Below, in pieces: positions 1 through 8,232 of a stretch of DNA of 50,078 nucleotides. This DNA is from DATCIH01 sp036507955. GTDB lineage: Bacteria; Bacillota; Clostridia; Clostridiales; Clostridiaceae. Below the pieces are notes generated by a model that did no database searches, was not told the DNA's origin, and was given only the letters and a program-made list of their open reading frames with translations. Made by a program: the position numbers and the translations under genes. The stretch spans positions 1 through 50,078 of the forward strand of contig DATCIH010000034.1 in assembly GCA_036507955.1 (NCBI GenBank). The letters run 5' to 3'. Position 1 is the first letter of the stretch. Each line of letters begins with the position of its first letter.

Positions 1-69
1 GGTGAAAAAATAATTTCAGATATATTAGAGACGGTTACAGTACCTACGGAAAATTGGAAAGAGGAATAA
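1..69 (+). CDS. MoxR-family AAA+ ATPase, C-terminal end only
   Basis: Frame 1 is open from the window edge and stops at the TAA at 67-69, one base before the next ATG. The 22 visible residues (GEKIISDILETVTVPTEN, then WKEE) match the usual C-terminal tail of MoxR ATPases, where a helix ending in ILxxVxVP closes the lid domain. The gene right after it is a DUF58 protein, the standard partner of MoxR. MoxR proteins act as chaperone-like ATPases, often linked to metal insertion or envelope complexes. Only the tail is present, so Walker motifs cannot be checked; the call leans on the tail and on the neighbour. Confidence 0.6.
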   Translation, partial: GEKIISDILETVTVPTENWKEE

Positions 70-70
70 T

Positions 71-1186
71 ATGAGAATACTCGTTATATTACTGGCAGCT
101 TTCGCATTCTTTATCCTAGAGAGATTTATATATGGAAAGAATTTTCATAAAGGATTAACCTTTGATGTGAGGTTTGATTCTTTAGGAGTATTTGAGGGGG
201 AAGGCGCCGTAATAATAGAAACTTTAATAAATAAAAAGCTTATGCCCGTATGGTGGTGCTCCCTTCAATTTTCAGTATCTAGATTTTTATTATTTCAAGG
301 TGAAGAGCAAAAGGGCAAGGTTAATGATTATTATAGAAGAGAGCTTTTAACCTTATTTTCCTATGAGAAAGTTGTTAAAAGGCTAAATATAACCTGCTCT
401 AAAAGAGGATATTTCAAAATTAAAGAACTAAGTATTACCTCGGGGGATTTATTTGCTAAGGATAAATTTCTTTTAAATTCCTCATCAGAGGTTGAATTTT
501 TCGTTTATCCTTCAATAATAGATAACCCAACCTTTAAGCTCAGCTTTGAAAGGATTCTAGGGGATATAATAACTAAAAGGAACTTAATCCAAGATACCTT
601 TCAATTAAGAGGCATTAGAGATTATGTTCCCTCGGATAGCTTTAAGGGTATAAATTGGAAGGCTACTGCAAGAACTGGTGAAATGAAAGTTAATGAATAT
701 GAGTATACCTCATCAATTGAAGTATTGTTTTTCCTAAATGTAGAAAGATATAATTCCTGGGATCCTGAAAACCTTGTAGAGGAAGGAATAAGGCTAATTA
801 ACACTTTAGCTTTATCTTATATGGAAAAGGGAATACCAGTAGGGCTTCTCACAAATGGATGTGATATATTAACAGGAGAAGAAGTATATATGAAGCCAAG
901 TGGAGGTGTAAATCAAAACTTATTGCTTTCACAAACTCTAGCAAAGCTTGACATAAATAAGGTTACAAGACCTATAAATGAGGTTTTATCCCAAGAGCTT
1001 TTTAAAGGTAGAAAAGAAGCGGTTATGATTATGGTTTCCCATTTTCATCCAAAAGACCTCGTAACTAATATAGAAGAGGCTCAGGTTAAGGGCTATGACA
1101 TAAAGTGGATTATCCCTAAAAAAGCAAAGGAAGAGCTAAGCATAAGTTCTATTAAAGATTTATATGTTTGGGAAGTGGAGAACTAA
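71..1186 (+). CDS. DUF58 domain protein (MoxR partner)
   Basis: 371 residues. Residues 2-20 are a hydrophobic segment that should anchor the N-terminus in the membrane. The DUF58 signature lies near residues 184-203 (RDYVPSDSFKGINWKATART), including the invariant D-x2-INWKATAR pattern. The C-terminal half resembles a von Willebrand A-like fold, as known for the family. The start is one base after the stop of the MoxR gene, and the stop overlaps the ATG of the next gene, so the three are one operon. DUF58 proteins are MoxR partners with no firmly assigned biochemical function; an envelope role is inferred from the membrane neighbours. Family assignment is secure, function is not. Confidence 0.85.
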   Translation: MRILVILLAAFAFFILERFIYGKNFHKGLTFDVRFDSLGVFEGEGAVIIETLINKKLMPVWWCSLQFSVSRFLLFQGEEQKGKVNDYYRRELLTLFSYEKVVKRLNITCSKRGYFKIKELSITSGDLFAKDKFLLNSSSEVEFFVYPSIIDNPTFKLSFERILGDIITKRNLIQDTFQLRGIRDYVPSDSFKGINWKATARTGEMKVNEYEYTSSIEVLFFLNVERYNSWDPENLVEEGIRLINTLALSYMEKGIPVGLLTNGCDILTGEEVYMKPSGGVNQNLLLSQTLAKLDINKVTRPINEVLSQELFKGRKEAVMIMVSHFHPKDLVTNIEEAQVKGYDIKWIIPKKAKEELSISSIKDLYVWEVEN

Positions 1187-2502
1187 TGAAGGATGATTTA
1201 ATTAAATATAGAGTTTCAGAAAGCTATTTAGCCTATGAGATTAAAAAACCTATAGTATATGAGATTTTAGAGTTGTTATTTTATTTCCTAATTGTATATC
1301 CAATTTTGACCTTAATACTTTATACAATAACAAAGAGATCCAATGACTTGTACATTTGCTTACTTCTTATATTTCCACATCTGATATTTAAATTAAGCTC
1401 TTTAAAGCTAAGAAGATTATCCGTCTTTTTACTAATTCATTTTATTGTAGTAGCTATATATTTAATATTACCCTTTTCATTTTTTGAAAGGATAGTAATG
1501 GGTATTTATTTGCTATTTGCTATGATCTTTTCTATGAAGGATAGAGTGAAAGTGGACAGAGATGTATATTCCTTTAGCCAGGTTATTAGAGGTACTATAA
1601 TTTTAACAATTGCTTATATTGTTGCGAAAACTCTTAATTTTGCTATTATAGATAGGATTATACTCATAGCTGCAATTGTGTTAGTGCTTCTAAGTTCTGG
1701 TTACATATTTGTACTTAGAACTAAAAAGCTTATGGCCTGGGAGAAAAGCTATTCAGATATCAGTCTTGCAAAGTTTCTTAAGCAAAGCTATGTATTTACT
1801 ATATTTATTATCACCGCAATTTTGTTTTTAGTCATAGTATTTGGCCAGGGCGGCCTTTTTGCCATAGCAGATTTTATCGATATGAAGATTATGGCTATCA
1901 TGAGGGTAATTTACAGACCTAATGATGCATCTACTAAATTACCCTCTAGTCCACCGATAACAACCCCTCCTAAAAACAGTAAATTTGACTTATCGAAATT
2001 AACGACAGGTGTTAAGCCTATCCCAGCTATAATTATAAACATTCTTAATTTTATATTTTATACTGTAATAGGAATCTTAGCTATTATTGCTATCATTTTT
2101 ATTGTGAAAGGTATAGTTGATGCGATTAAGAACATTTATAATAATTACTATGGAAAAAATGACAAGCATGAAGAAACTAGGGAATCAATTTTTTCCTTTA
2201 GTGAATTTTCAGAAGGTATATTGAAAAAAACAAAGGACCTAACAAAGAAACTTGTTATACCCTTTAACCTCACTAATAATGAAAAGATAAGAAAATTATA
2301 TAAGAAGCTGGTAATAAAAAATGCTAAGAAAAAATTTGCCATAAGTTTAGCTGATTCACCAGCCGAAATTGAAGGTAAGCTTCTTTCTAAATTCAAGGAT
2401 ACAGGTATCACTGAAATTTATGAGAAAGCCAGATATAGCAAGGAGAATTCAACAAAAGAAGAATTACAACTAATTAAGGAAATCAAAAAAGTCAATTCCT
2501 AA
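1186..2502 (+). CDS. Polytopic membrane protein, TgpA-like shell with DUF4129-like tail
   Basis: I start it at the ATG at 1186, overlapping the upstream TAA (TAATG) and 5 nt after GTGGAG; a TTG at 1168 is less likely. About 438 residues. Hydrophobic segments occur at roughly 28-48, 54-70, 78-117, 135-177, 202-230 and 275-310. The cytoplasmic tail (about 320-438) is Lys-rich, and RKLYKKLVIKNAKKKF followed by a short insert and SPAEIEGKL resembles DUF4129. In MoxR-DUF58 operons the third gene is normally a TgpA-type protein with an external transglutaminase domain. Here the loop between the last two membrane segments is only about 45-60 residues and Pro/Thr-rich, so no transglutaminase domain fits. 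I infer a scaffold form of that family; low certainty on function. Confidence 0.65.
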   Translation: MKDDLIKYRVSESYLAYEIKKPIVYEILELLFYFLIVYPILTLILYTITKRSNDLYICLLLIFPHLIFKLSSLKLRRLSVFLLIHFIVVAIYLILPFSFFERIVMGIYLLFAMIFSMKDRVKVDRDVYSFSQVIRGTIILTIAYIVAKTLNFAIIDRIILIAAIVLVLLSSGYIFVLRTKKLMAWEKSYSDISLAKFLKQSYVFTIFIITAILFLVIVFGQGGLFAIADFIDMKIMAIMRVIYRPNDASTKLPSSPPITTPPKNSKFDLSKLTTGVKPIPAIIINILNFIFYTVIGILAIIAIIFIVKGIVDAIKNIYNNYYGKNDKHEETRESIFSFSEFSEGILKKTKDLTKKLVIPFNLTNNEKIRKLYKKLVIKNAKKKFAISLADSPAEIEGKLLSKFKDTGITEIYEKARYSKENSTKEELQLIKEIKKVNS

Positions 2503-2548
2503 GTAGAAGACGCCAGCAAACGGAAGCACTGGCCAACAAAATTACACT

Positions 2549-2611
2549 GGTCATTTAAAAGCTCTGCTTTTAAATGACCGTTGTGTTTAAAAAGCAAAGC
2601 TTTTTAAACAC
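2549..2611. repeat. Tandem pair of related hairpins upstream of the his promoter
   Basis: Hairpin 1 has arms 2549-2562 and 2566-2579 (14 bp perfect, 3-nt loop TCT). Hairpin 2 has arms 2583-2595 and 2599-2611 (13 bp perfect, loop AAA; one more A-T pair possible). Both share the core TTTAAAAGC / GCTTTTAAA (one A longer in the second), while the outer clamps differ (GGTCA/TGACC against GTG/CAC) yet still pair. They lie 3 nt apart and end 4 nt before the -35 box. Neither is followed by a clear T-run, so a classical terminator is doubtful, although they sit where the upstream operon should end. Confidence 0.7.
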
Positions 2612-2615
2612 ACAC

Positions 2616-2644
2616 TTGACAAAGTTTCAAAGTTAATCTATACT
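2616..2644 (+). promoter_or_regulatory. Sigma-A promoter of the histidine operon
   Basis: TTGACA at 2616-2621, a 17-bp spacer, and TATACT at 2639-2644. This is a perfect -35 and a one-mismatch -10 at ideal spacing. Transcription should begin near 2651, leaving only about 40 nt before the hisZ ATG. That is too short for a T-box or a classical leader-peptide attenuator, so histidine control, if present, must act at this promoter (for example on the flanking hairpins) or by feedback on HisG. Confidence 0.8.
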
Positions 2645-2691
2645 TTAATAAGTTACTACGGTAAAGCAATAAAGCGAAAAGGGTGAAGTAA

Positions 2692-3975
2692 ATGAATAAA
2701 TGGAAAAGATACATTCCTGAAGGGACAAGAGATATACTCTTTGAGGATTGTGAGAATAGATCATATATTGAAGAGAAGCTAAGAGAACTATATAGAAAAA
2801 ATGGGTATAACCAGGTTATTTCTCCAACGCTAGAATATTATGATGTTTTTTCTGGAGAATATCAACCGCTACCTCAAGAGAAAATGTTTAAACTTTTTGA
2901 TAATAACGGAAGAATATTGGTTTTAAGGCCAGATATGACTACTCCTATTGGAAGAATAGCTGCAACAAAGCTTAAAACTCAACCCTTACCTTTAAAGTTA
3001 TGCTACAATGCCAGCATATATAGGATTAATGAGGATTGGAATGGCAGGTTTTCTGAAATCAGTCAATCCGGAATTGAGATTGTGGGTATTAAGGGCTCTA
3101 GGGCGGATGCAGAAGCTATTAGCATAGGCATTAAAGCCTTAGAAGAGGTAGGTCTGGAAGATTATAAAATAGAGATAGGACAGGCAGAGTTCTTCAAAAC
3201 CTTGATGGATGAAACTAAGCTCACCCAAGATGAAAAGGAAGCACTTCGAAGAATCGTTGAACATAAAAATTTTACTTCCTTAAGAGAATTTCTAGCAGAA
3301 AACAGCGAAAATATTGAAGATGATGCTATGGATATATTGGGAAAACTTCCTGAGTTATTTGGAACTATAGAGGTACTAGATTATGCTAGAAAACTTACTA
3401 AAAACAAAAAAGCGCTTCAGGCGTTAGAGAGTATTCAAGAGGTATATGACCTACTTGAAAAGAGAGGGTTTGCTTCTCATATTGTTATAGATTTAGCTAT
3501 GGTGCAACACATATATTACTACACTGGTACGATTTTTAGAGGCTATAGCAGTGAGGTAGGGGAGTATATATTAAGCGGAGGAAGATATGATAATTTAATA
3601 GGACAGTTTGGGGAGGAGTTACCCTCAACTGGACTTGCCTTGAATATTGATAATATAATGTTGGCTTTAAAAAAACAAGGTAAGTATACTCCTAGAAATA
3701 ATGCAAATTTTTTATTATATTATGAAGATAGCAATATAGGAAGGTCTAAAATATTGACAAGTAAGTTATTAGATTTGGGCTTCGTATGTGAGCAAAGTCT
3801 CTTTACAAATGAAGAAGAAACACGTAGCTATCAGCAAGCAAAGGGAATAATAAACCTTATTATTTTTGGAAAAGCTGAGGATTTAATAATTTATAATATG
3901 AATACAAAGAAAGAAAAAACAATTGATCAGAGGGAATTTCTGGAATTTATTGGAGGAAAACATGAAATTGATTAA
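2692..3975 (+). CDS. hisZ: ATP phosphoribosyltransferase regulatory subunit HisZ
   Basis: 427 residues, related to the class II histidyl-tRNA synthetase catalytic core. It starts RYIPEGTRDILFEDC; the motif-2-like stretch is near LVLRPDMTTPIGRIAA, and the C-terminal motif is EVGEYILSGGRYDNLIGQFG. HisZ has lost aminoacylation and forms a hetero-octamer with the short HisG, giving it activity and histidine feedback. First gene of the operon; its last 14 nt overlap hisG, which points to translational coupling of the two subunits. The short HisG next door, which needs HisZ, makes the assignment firm against a true hisS. The anticodon-binding domain of a synthetase appears absent or degenerate; the C-terminal about 100 residues are divergent. 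Confidence 0.95.
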   Translation: MNKWKRYIPEGTRDILFEDCENRSYIEEKLRELYRKNGYNQVISPTLEYYDVFSGEYQPLPQEKMFKLFDNNGRILVLRPDMTTPIGRIAATKLKTQPLPLKLCYNASIYRINEDWNGRFSEISQSGIEIVGIKGSRADAEAISIGIKALEEVGLEDYKIEIGQAEFFKTLMDETKLTQDEKEALRRIVEHKNFTSLREFLAENSENIEDDAMDILGKLPELFGTIEVLDYARKLTKNKKALQALESIQEVYDLLEKRGFASHIVIDLAMVQHIYYYTGTIFRGYSSEVGEYILSGGRYDNLIGQFGEELPSTGLALNIDNIMLALKKQGKYTPRNNANFLLYYEDSNIGRSKILTSKLLDLGFVCEQSLFTNEEETRSYQQAKGIINLIIFGKAEDLIIYNMNTKKEKTIDQREFLEFIGGKHEID

Positions 3976-4594
3976 AATAGCTCTTACAAAAGGTAGACTT
4001 GAAAAATCAATTATTAAAATGCTAGAAGAAGTTGGGCTAGATTGCAGTGAACTTAAGGATAAGGGAAGAAAGCTTATATTTCATGATAATATAAATAGTG
4101 TAGATTTTGTACTAGCAAAGGCAAATGATGTATTAACTTATGTAGAACATGGAGCCTCCGATATTGGTATAGTAGGGAAAGATACTTTAATGGAAGCAGA
4201 TAAAAACTTTTATGAGGTTGTTGATTTAAAAATGGGGAATTGCAAATTTTCAATTGCTGCTCTTCCTGATTTCAAGCTTGAGGATGGCTACAACATAAAA
4301 AAAATAGCTACCAAATATCCTAGAGTTGCTAAAGATTATTTTAGACAACAGGGTATGGATGTAGAAATAATAAGAATAGAGGGTTCAGTTGAACTAGCGC
4401 CTATACTAGGTCTTGCAGATGCAATTGTTGATTTAGTTGAAACTGGAGAAACATTAAGAGAAAATGGACTTGTGATAGTAAAAGATATCTGCAACATCAG
4501 TGCCAGATTGATCATAAATCGTGCAAGCATGAAGATGAAAAAAGATGAAATAACTGAGCTAATTGGAAAGATTCAAAAGTACGTGGAGGAATGA
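3962..4594 (+). CDS. hisG: ATP phosphoribosyltransferase, short form HisG
   Basis: Start chosen at ATG 3962 (MKLIKIALTKGRLEKSI), preceded by GGAGG about 6 nt upstream; an upstream in-frame ATG at 3923 would add residues not found in the family. 210 residues, the length of the short HisG class, which lacks the C-terminal regulatory ACT-like domain and depends on HisZ. It catalyses the first step, ATP + PRPP to phosphoribosyl-ATP. Visible family motifs are KGRLEK near the N-terminus, the GASDIGIVGKDTL segment, and the PRPP-binding ADAIVDLVETGETLRENGL segment. It overlaps hisZ by 14 nt and is followed by hisD 10 nt downstream. Confidence 0.96.
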   Translation: MKLIKIALTKGRLEKSIIKMLEEVGLDCSELKDKGRKLIFHDNINSVDFVLAKANDVLTYVEHGASDIGIVGKDTLMEADKNFYEVVDLKMGNCKFSIAALPDFKLEDGYNIKKIATKYPRVAKDYFRQQGMDVEIIRIEGSVELAPILGLADAIVDLVETGETLRENGLVIVKDICNISARLIINRASMKMKKDEITELIGKIQKYVEE

Positions 4595-4604
4595 GGAGCG
4601 ATCA

Positions 4605-5894
4605 ATGATGGATATATATGAATATAAATCCTTAGAGGGAAAGAACTTTTTAAAGGAGCTTAAAGAGAGAGGAAAAGCTGTACAAGGGGATGTAACCGTA
4701 GTTGTAGAAGCTATTCTAAAGGATATAAGTTTAAGAGGCAACGATGCTGTCCTTGAGTATACTAGAAAGTTTGATTATAAGGGTATTACCCTGGATAACT
4801 TAAGAGTATCTGAGGAAGAAATAGAAGAAGCTCTTACAAATTCAGATCCAGATTTTATTAAGGCCTTAGAAAAAGCGAAGAACAATATATTAATGTTTCA
4901 TGAAAAGCAAAAAAATAATTCTTGGATGGATACTCAAGATAGAGGCATTGTACTTGGGCAACTAATTAGACCTCTAGAAAAAGTTGGTATTTATGTACCA
5001 GGGGGCACGGCTACATACCCATCCACAGTGCTGATGAATGCAGTTCCTGCAAAGGCAGCTGGGGTTAATAGAATAGTTATGGTAACGCCCCCAGGCAAGG
5101 ACGGAAAGGTTAATGCCGGAATTCTTGCCGCAGCAAGCTTAGCGGGTATTACTGAAATATATAAGGTAGGAGGAGCTCAGGCAATAGGAGCTTTAGCCTA
5201 TGGAACAGAAACTATCCCTAAGGTGGATAAGATAGTTGGGCCAGGAAACCTTTATGTTGCTTTAGCTAAAAAAGCAGTGTATGGCTTAGTAGATATAGAT
5301 ATGATAGCAGGTCCTAGTGAGATACTTATTGTTGCTGAGGAAGATATGGATCCTAGTTATATAGCAGCAGACTTAATGAGTCAGGCAGAGCATGATGTGC
5401 TAGCATCTTCAATACTCATAACGACCTCAATAAGCCTTGCAGCTAAGGTTAATATTGAGATAGAGAGACAAATAAAAAGTTTATCCAGAGAAAATATTAT
5501 CAGAGAGTCCCTAAAAAATTATGGAGGCATTATTATATCTCGTGATATAATGGAGGCCATAGATATCTCAAACCATCTAGCTCCAGAGCATTTAGAGCTT
5601 ATGGTTAAGGAAGCCTTTGCATATTTAAGCTATGTAAAAAATGCTGGATCAATATTTTTAGGAGGCAATTCTCCAGAGCCCTTAGGTGATTATATGGCTG
5701 GGCCAAATCATGTACTTCCTACCAGTGGCACTGCAAGATTTTTTTCACCCCTTTCTCTAGATGATTTTGTTAAAAAATCTGGCTTCGTTCATTATACAAA
5801 GGATGCCCTTTTTCAGGTAAAGGATGATATAATAAAATTAGCAGAAACCGAGGGACTTACTGCGCATGCAAATTCTATTAAGGTGAGGTTCTAA
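4605..5894 (+). CDS. hisD: Histidinol dehydrogenase
   Basis: Start set at ATG 4605 (MMDIYEYKS), 6 nt after GAGGAG; the longer frame from 4563 overlaps hisG and has no site. About 429 residues, the normal length. It performs the last two steps, NAD-dependent four-electron oxidation of L-histidinol to L-histidine, with zinc. Motifs seen: GLYVPGG-like VGIYVPGGTATYPSTVLMN, KVGGAQAIGALAYGTETIP, IAGPSEILI, the catalytic Glu-His segment SQAEHDVLASS, and HLAPEHLEL, which holds further metal and base residues. It lies out of reaction order, as is usual in Firmicute his operons. Confidence 0.96.
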   Translation: MMDIYEYKSLEGKNFLKELKERGKAVQGDVTVVVEAILKDISLRGNDAVLEYTRKFDYKGITLDNLRVSEEEIEEALTNSDPDFIKALEKAKNNILMFHEKQKNNSWMDTQDRGIVLGQLIRPLEKVGIYVPGGTATYPSTVLMNAVPAKAAGVNRIVMVTPPGKDGKVNAGILAAASLAGITEIYKVGGAQAIGALAYGTETIPKVDKIVGPGNLYVALAKKAVYGLVDIDMIAGPSEILIVAEEDMDPSYIAADLMSQAEHDVLASSILITTSISLAAKVNIEIERQIKSLSRENIIRESLKNYGGIIISRDIMEAIDISNHLAPEHLELMVKEAFAYLSYVKNAGSIFLGGNSPEPLGDYMAGPNHVLPTSGTARFFSPLSLDDFVKKSGFVHYTKDALFQVKDDIIKLAETEGLTAHANSIKVRF

Positions 5895-5895
5895 G

Positions 5896-7011
5896 ATGAT
5901 AGATGAATTATTCAGAAAGGATCTTGCGGAGTTTAGTCCATATAAAGCAGAAATTAAAAAAGCCAGAGTAGTATTAGATGCAAATGAAAGCTTTTTAAAT
6001 ATACCTGCAAACCTTCAAGAGGAGCTACTAGCGGAGATAAGGGGTATAGATTATAATAGATATCCTGACCCTTTTTCAATAAAATTATGTGAGGAGTTCT
6101 TAAGATATATAGGGCAAGAGTATCTTGGCTCTGGGGATTTAGGGACTGAATATCTGGGCATAGATATAAAAAACATAATTGCTGGAAATGGTTCTGATGA
6201 GCTTATTTCAATGATAATAAGCGCATTTGCCCAGCAAGGTGATAAGGTGTTAATTCCTACCCCAAATTTTTCTATGTATAAAATATATTCAAAGGTTTCT
6301 GGCGCAATACCAGTAGAATACCCAACCTCAGAAGAATTCAAACTAGATGTTAATAACTTTATTGCTAAAGTAAATGAGGAAAAGGCTAAAATCGTATTTA
6401 TATCGAATCCTAATAATCCAACAGGTGGAGTAATTCCTTTATATGAGCTTATAAAAATTATAGATGGTTGCAATTCAATAGTAGTTATTGATGAAGCCTA
6501 TGGAGAGTTTTACGGGAAAACCTTAGTTGATAAAATATTAAGATTTGATAATCTAATTATATTAAAGACCTGTTCGAAGATGGGCATGGCAGCAATTCGA
6601 TTAGGATTTTTATTAACTAATGAAAGACTAATGGAGGAAATTAAAAAGGTTAAACCTCCTTATAATCTAAATTCGGTAACTCAAACAATAGGATATTTTA
6701 TGCTATACCACAGAGAAGCAATTAAAGATGCAGTTAACAAGATTATACTTGAGCGGGAGTATCTATATAAGGAGCTATCTGCTATAAACCTAATCACGAT
6801 TTTCCCTAGCCAAGCAAATTTTATATTAATAAAGGTTCCAGAGGCAGATAAAACTTATGAAATGCTGCTTCAAAACAATGTTAGTGTTAGAAACTTTAAG
6901 GATGATCTATTAAAGGACTATTTCAGGATTACAGTTGGAAGCAGAGCTGAAAATTTTTGGTTTATAAGCCATTTAAAGAGTATATTAAAGCAAATTGCAG
7001 AAGGGAAGTGA
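5896..7011 (+). CDS. hisC: Histidinol-phosphate aminotransferase
   Basis: 371 residues, fold type I PLP aminotransferase. It converts imidazole acetol phosphate plus glutamate to histidinol phosphate. Seen: NAGNGSDE-like IIAGNGSDELISM (PLP phosphate site), FISNPNNPTGGVIP, VIDEAYGEF, and the Schiff-base Lys at about residue 228 in LKTCSKMGMAAIRLGF. The start is 1 nt past the hisD stop with AGGTGAGG upstream. Its operon place makes HisC more likely than other class I/II aminotransferases, although HisC enzymes can also serve aromatic amino acids. Confidence 0.94.
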   Translation: MIDELFRKDLAEFSPYKAEIKKARVVLDANESFLNIPANLQEELLAEIRGIDYNRYPDPFSIKLCEEFLRYIGQEYLGSGDLGTEYLGIDIKNIIAGNGSDELISMIISAFAQQGDKVLIPTPNFSMYKIYSKVSGAIPVEYPTSEEFKLDVNNFIAKVNEEKAKIVFISNPNNPTGGVIPLYELIKIIDGCNSIVVIDEAYGEFYGKTLVDKILRFDNLIILKTCSKMGMAAIRLGFLLTNERLMEEIKKVKPPYNLNSVTQTIGYFMLYHREAIKDAVNKIILEREYLYKELSAINLITIFPSQANFILIKVPEADKTYEMLLQNNVSVRNFKDDLLKDYFRITVGSRAENFWFISHLKSILKQIAEGK

Positions 7012-7015
7012 TCTT

Positions 7016-7606
7016 TTGGAAGATAGAGTAGGAAGTATGTTAAGAAAAACCATGGAGACTGAGATAGAGGTTTACATTAATATTGATGGAGAAGGAAGCT
7101 ATGATATCAATACAGGAATTGGATTTTTTGACCATATGCTATCTTTAATGAGTAAACATGGACTTATAGATATGAATATAAAAGCTCAAGGGGATCTTTA
7201 TGTAGACCCACATCATACTGTAGAAGATGTAGGAATAGTTTTAGGAGAGGCAATTAAAAAGGCACTAAGGGATAAGGCGGGTATAAAAAGATATGGTTAT
7301 GCTTTAGTTCCTATGGATGAAGCGCTTCTAGAGGTTGTATTAGATATAAGTGGGAGACCTTATCTTGTATTTCAAGGGGAGTTTAAAACCAGTAAATTAG
7401 GTGGCTTTGATACAGAACTCACTAAGGAATTTTTTAGGGCTTTAGCCTTTAATGCAGGAATTACTCTTCACACTCGTGTATTATATGGAGAAAATACACA
7501 TCATATGATAGAGGGCTTATTTAAGGCCTTAGGGAGAGCATTAAGGGATGCTACCACTATTGATGAAAGAGTTAAAGGGGTTATGTCTACAAAGGGAATA
7601 TTGTAG
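7016..7606 (+). CDS. hisB: Imidazoleglycerol-phosphate dehydratase (monofunctional)
   Basis: I place the start at the TTG at 7016, with AGGGA about 9 nt upstream, giving LEDRVGSMLRKTMETEI, which matches the family N-terminus (R-x-x-x-x-RKTxETxI). The frame from 6995 overlaps hisC. About 196 residues, the size of the monofunctional dehydratase, with no histidinol-phosphatase domain. Metal-binding motifs are visible: GIGFFDHMLSLMSKHG, DPHHTVEDVGIVLGEA, and the second-half GENTHHMIEGLFKALGRAL. Because the phosphatase is neither fused nor present elsewhere in this operon, histidinol-phosphate phosphatase must be encoded outside the window. Confidence 0.95.
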   Translation: MEDRVGSMLRKTMETEIEVYINIDGEGSYDINTGIGFFDHMLSLMSKHGLIDMNIKAQGDLYVDPHHTVEDVGIVLGEAIKKALRDKAGIKRYGYALVPMDEALLEVVLDISGRPYLVFQGEFKTSKLGGFDTELTKEFFRALAFNAGITLHTRVLYGENTHHMIEGLFKALGRALRDATTIDERVKGVMSTKGIL

Positions 7607-7626
7607 TTTTTAAGGGGGAAAATAAT

Positions 7627-8232
7627 ATGATTTCAATTATTGATTATGGAATTGGAAATCTTAGAAGTGTACAAAAAGCCTTAGAGTACCTTAAGATTAA
7701 AGCGGTAATAACATCAGATGAAAAAGTGATTTTAAGGAGTGATGCAATTATACTTCCAGGGGTTGGTGCATTTCCAGATGCTATGAAAAATATAAGTGAT
7801 AACGGAATAGATAAAACTTTAGCTATTGCCTTAACTGAAGGAAAACCAATACTTGGTATTTGTTTAGGTATGCAGCTTTTATTCGAAGAAAGCGATGAAA
7901 TAATTAGAACCCAGGGTTTAGGATTCATAAAAGGGAAAGTTAAAAAGCTAGAAGGAAATATTAAAGTACCACATATGGGTTGGAATAGTATTAATATTAA
8001 GAAAAACTGCCCACTGCTTAAGGGCGTTGAGGAAGGAAGCTTTGCATATTTTGTCCATTCCTACTATGTTCAAGTTGAAAAGGAAGAAGACCTTAATGCC
8101 ACTACCTTCTATGGAAGTGAGATAACAGCGGTAGTCAGCGCAAATAATGTATATGGGGTCCAGTTCCATCCAGAAAAAAGTGGAGATGCAGGAATGAAGA
8201 TACTACAAAATTTTGGAGAGTTGGTATTGTGA
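7627..8232 (+). CDS. hisH: Imidazole glycerol phosphate synthase, glutaminase subunit
   Basis: 201 residues, class I glutamine amidotransferase. N-terminus ISIIDYGIGNLRSV; nucleophile Cys79 in GICLGMQLLFEESDE; His181 and Glu183 in QFHPEKSGDAG complete the triad. It supplies ammonia to HisF, which joins it to PRFAR to give IGP and AICAR. AAGGGGGA precedes the ATG. Its stop overlaps the GTG start of hisA (GTGA), so translation is coupled. Confidence 0.96.
   Translation: MISIIDYGIGNLRSVQKALEYLKIKAVITSDEKVILRSDAIILPGVGAFPDAMKNISDNGIDKTLAIALTEGKPILGICLGMQLLFEESDEIIRTQGLGFIKGKVKKLEGNIKVPHMGWNSINIKKNCPLLKGVEEGSFAYFVHSYYVQVEKEEDLNATTFYGSEITAVVSANNVYGVQFHPEKSGDAGMKILQNFGELVL

Noticed and set aside
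2645..2691. T-box or leader-peptide control of the his operon
   Set aside because: Only about 40 nt separate the expected transcription start from hisZ, and no His-rich short ORF, T-box sequence or terminator lies there.
6995..7015. Longer HisB N-terminus beginning in hisC
   Set aside because: The added residues do not fit the family start, and the TTG at 7016 has better ribosome-site spacing.
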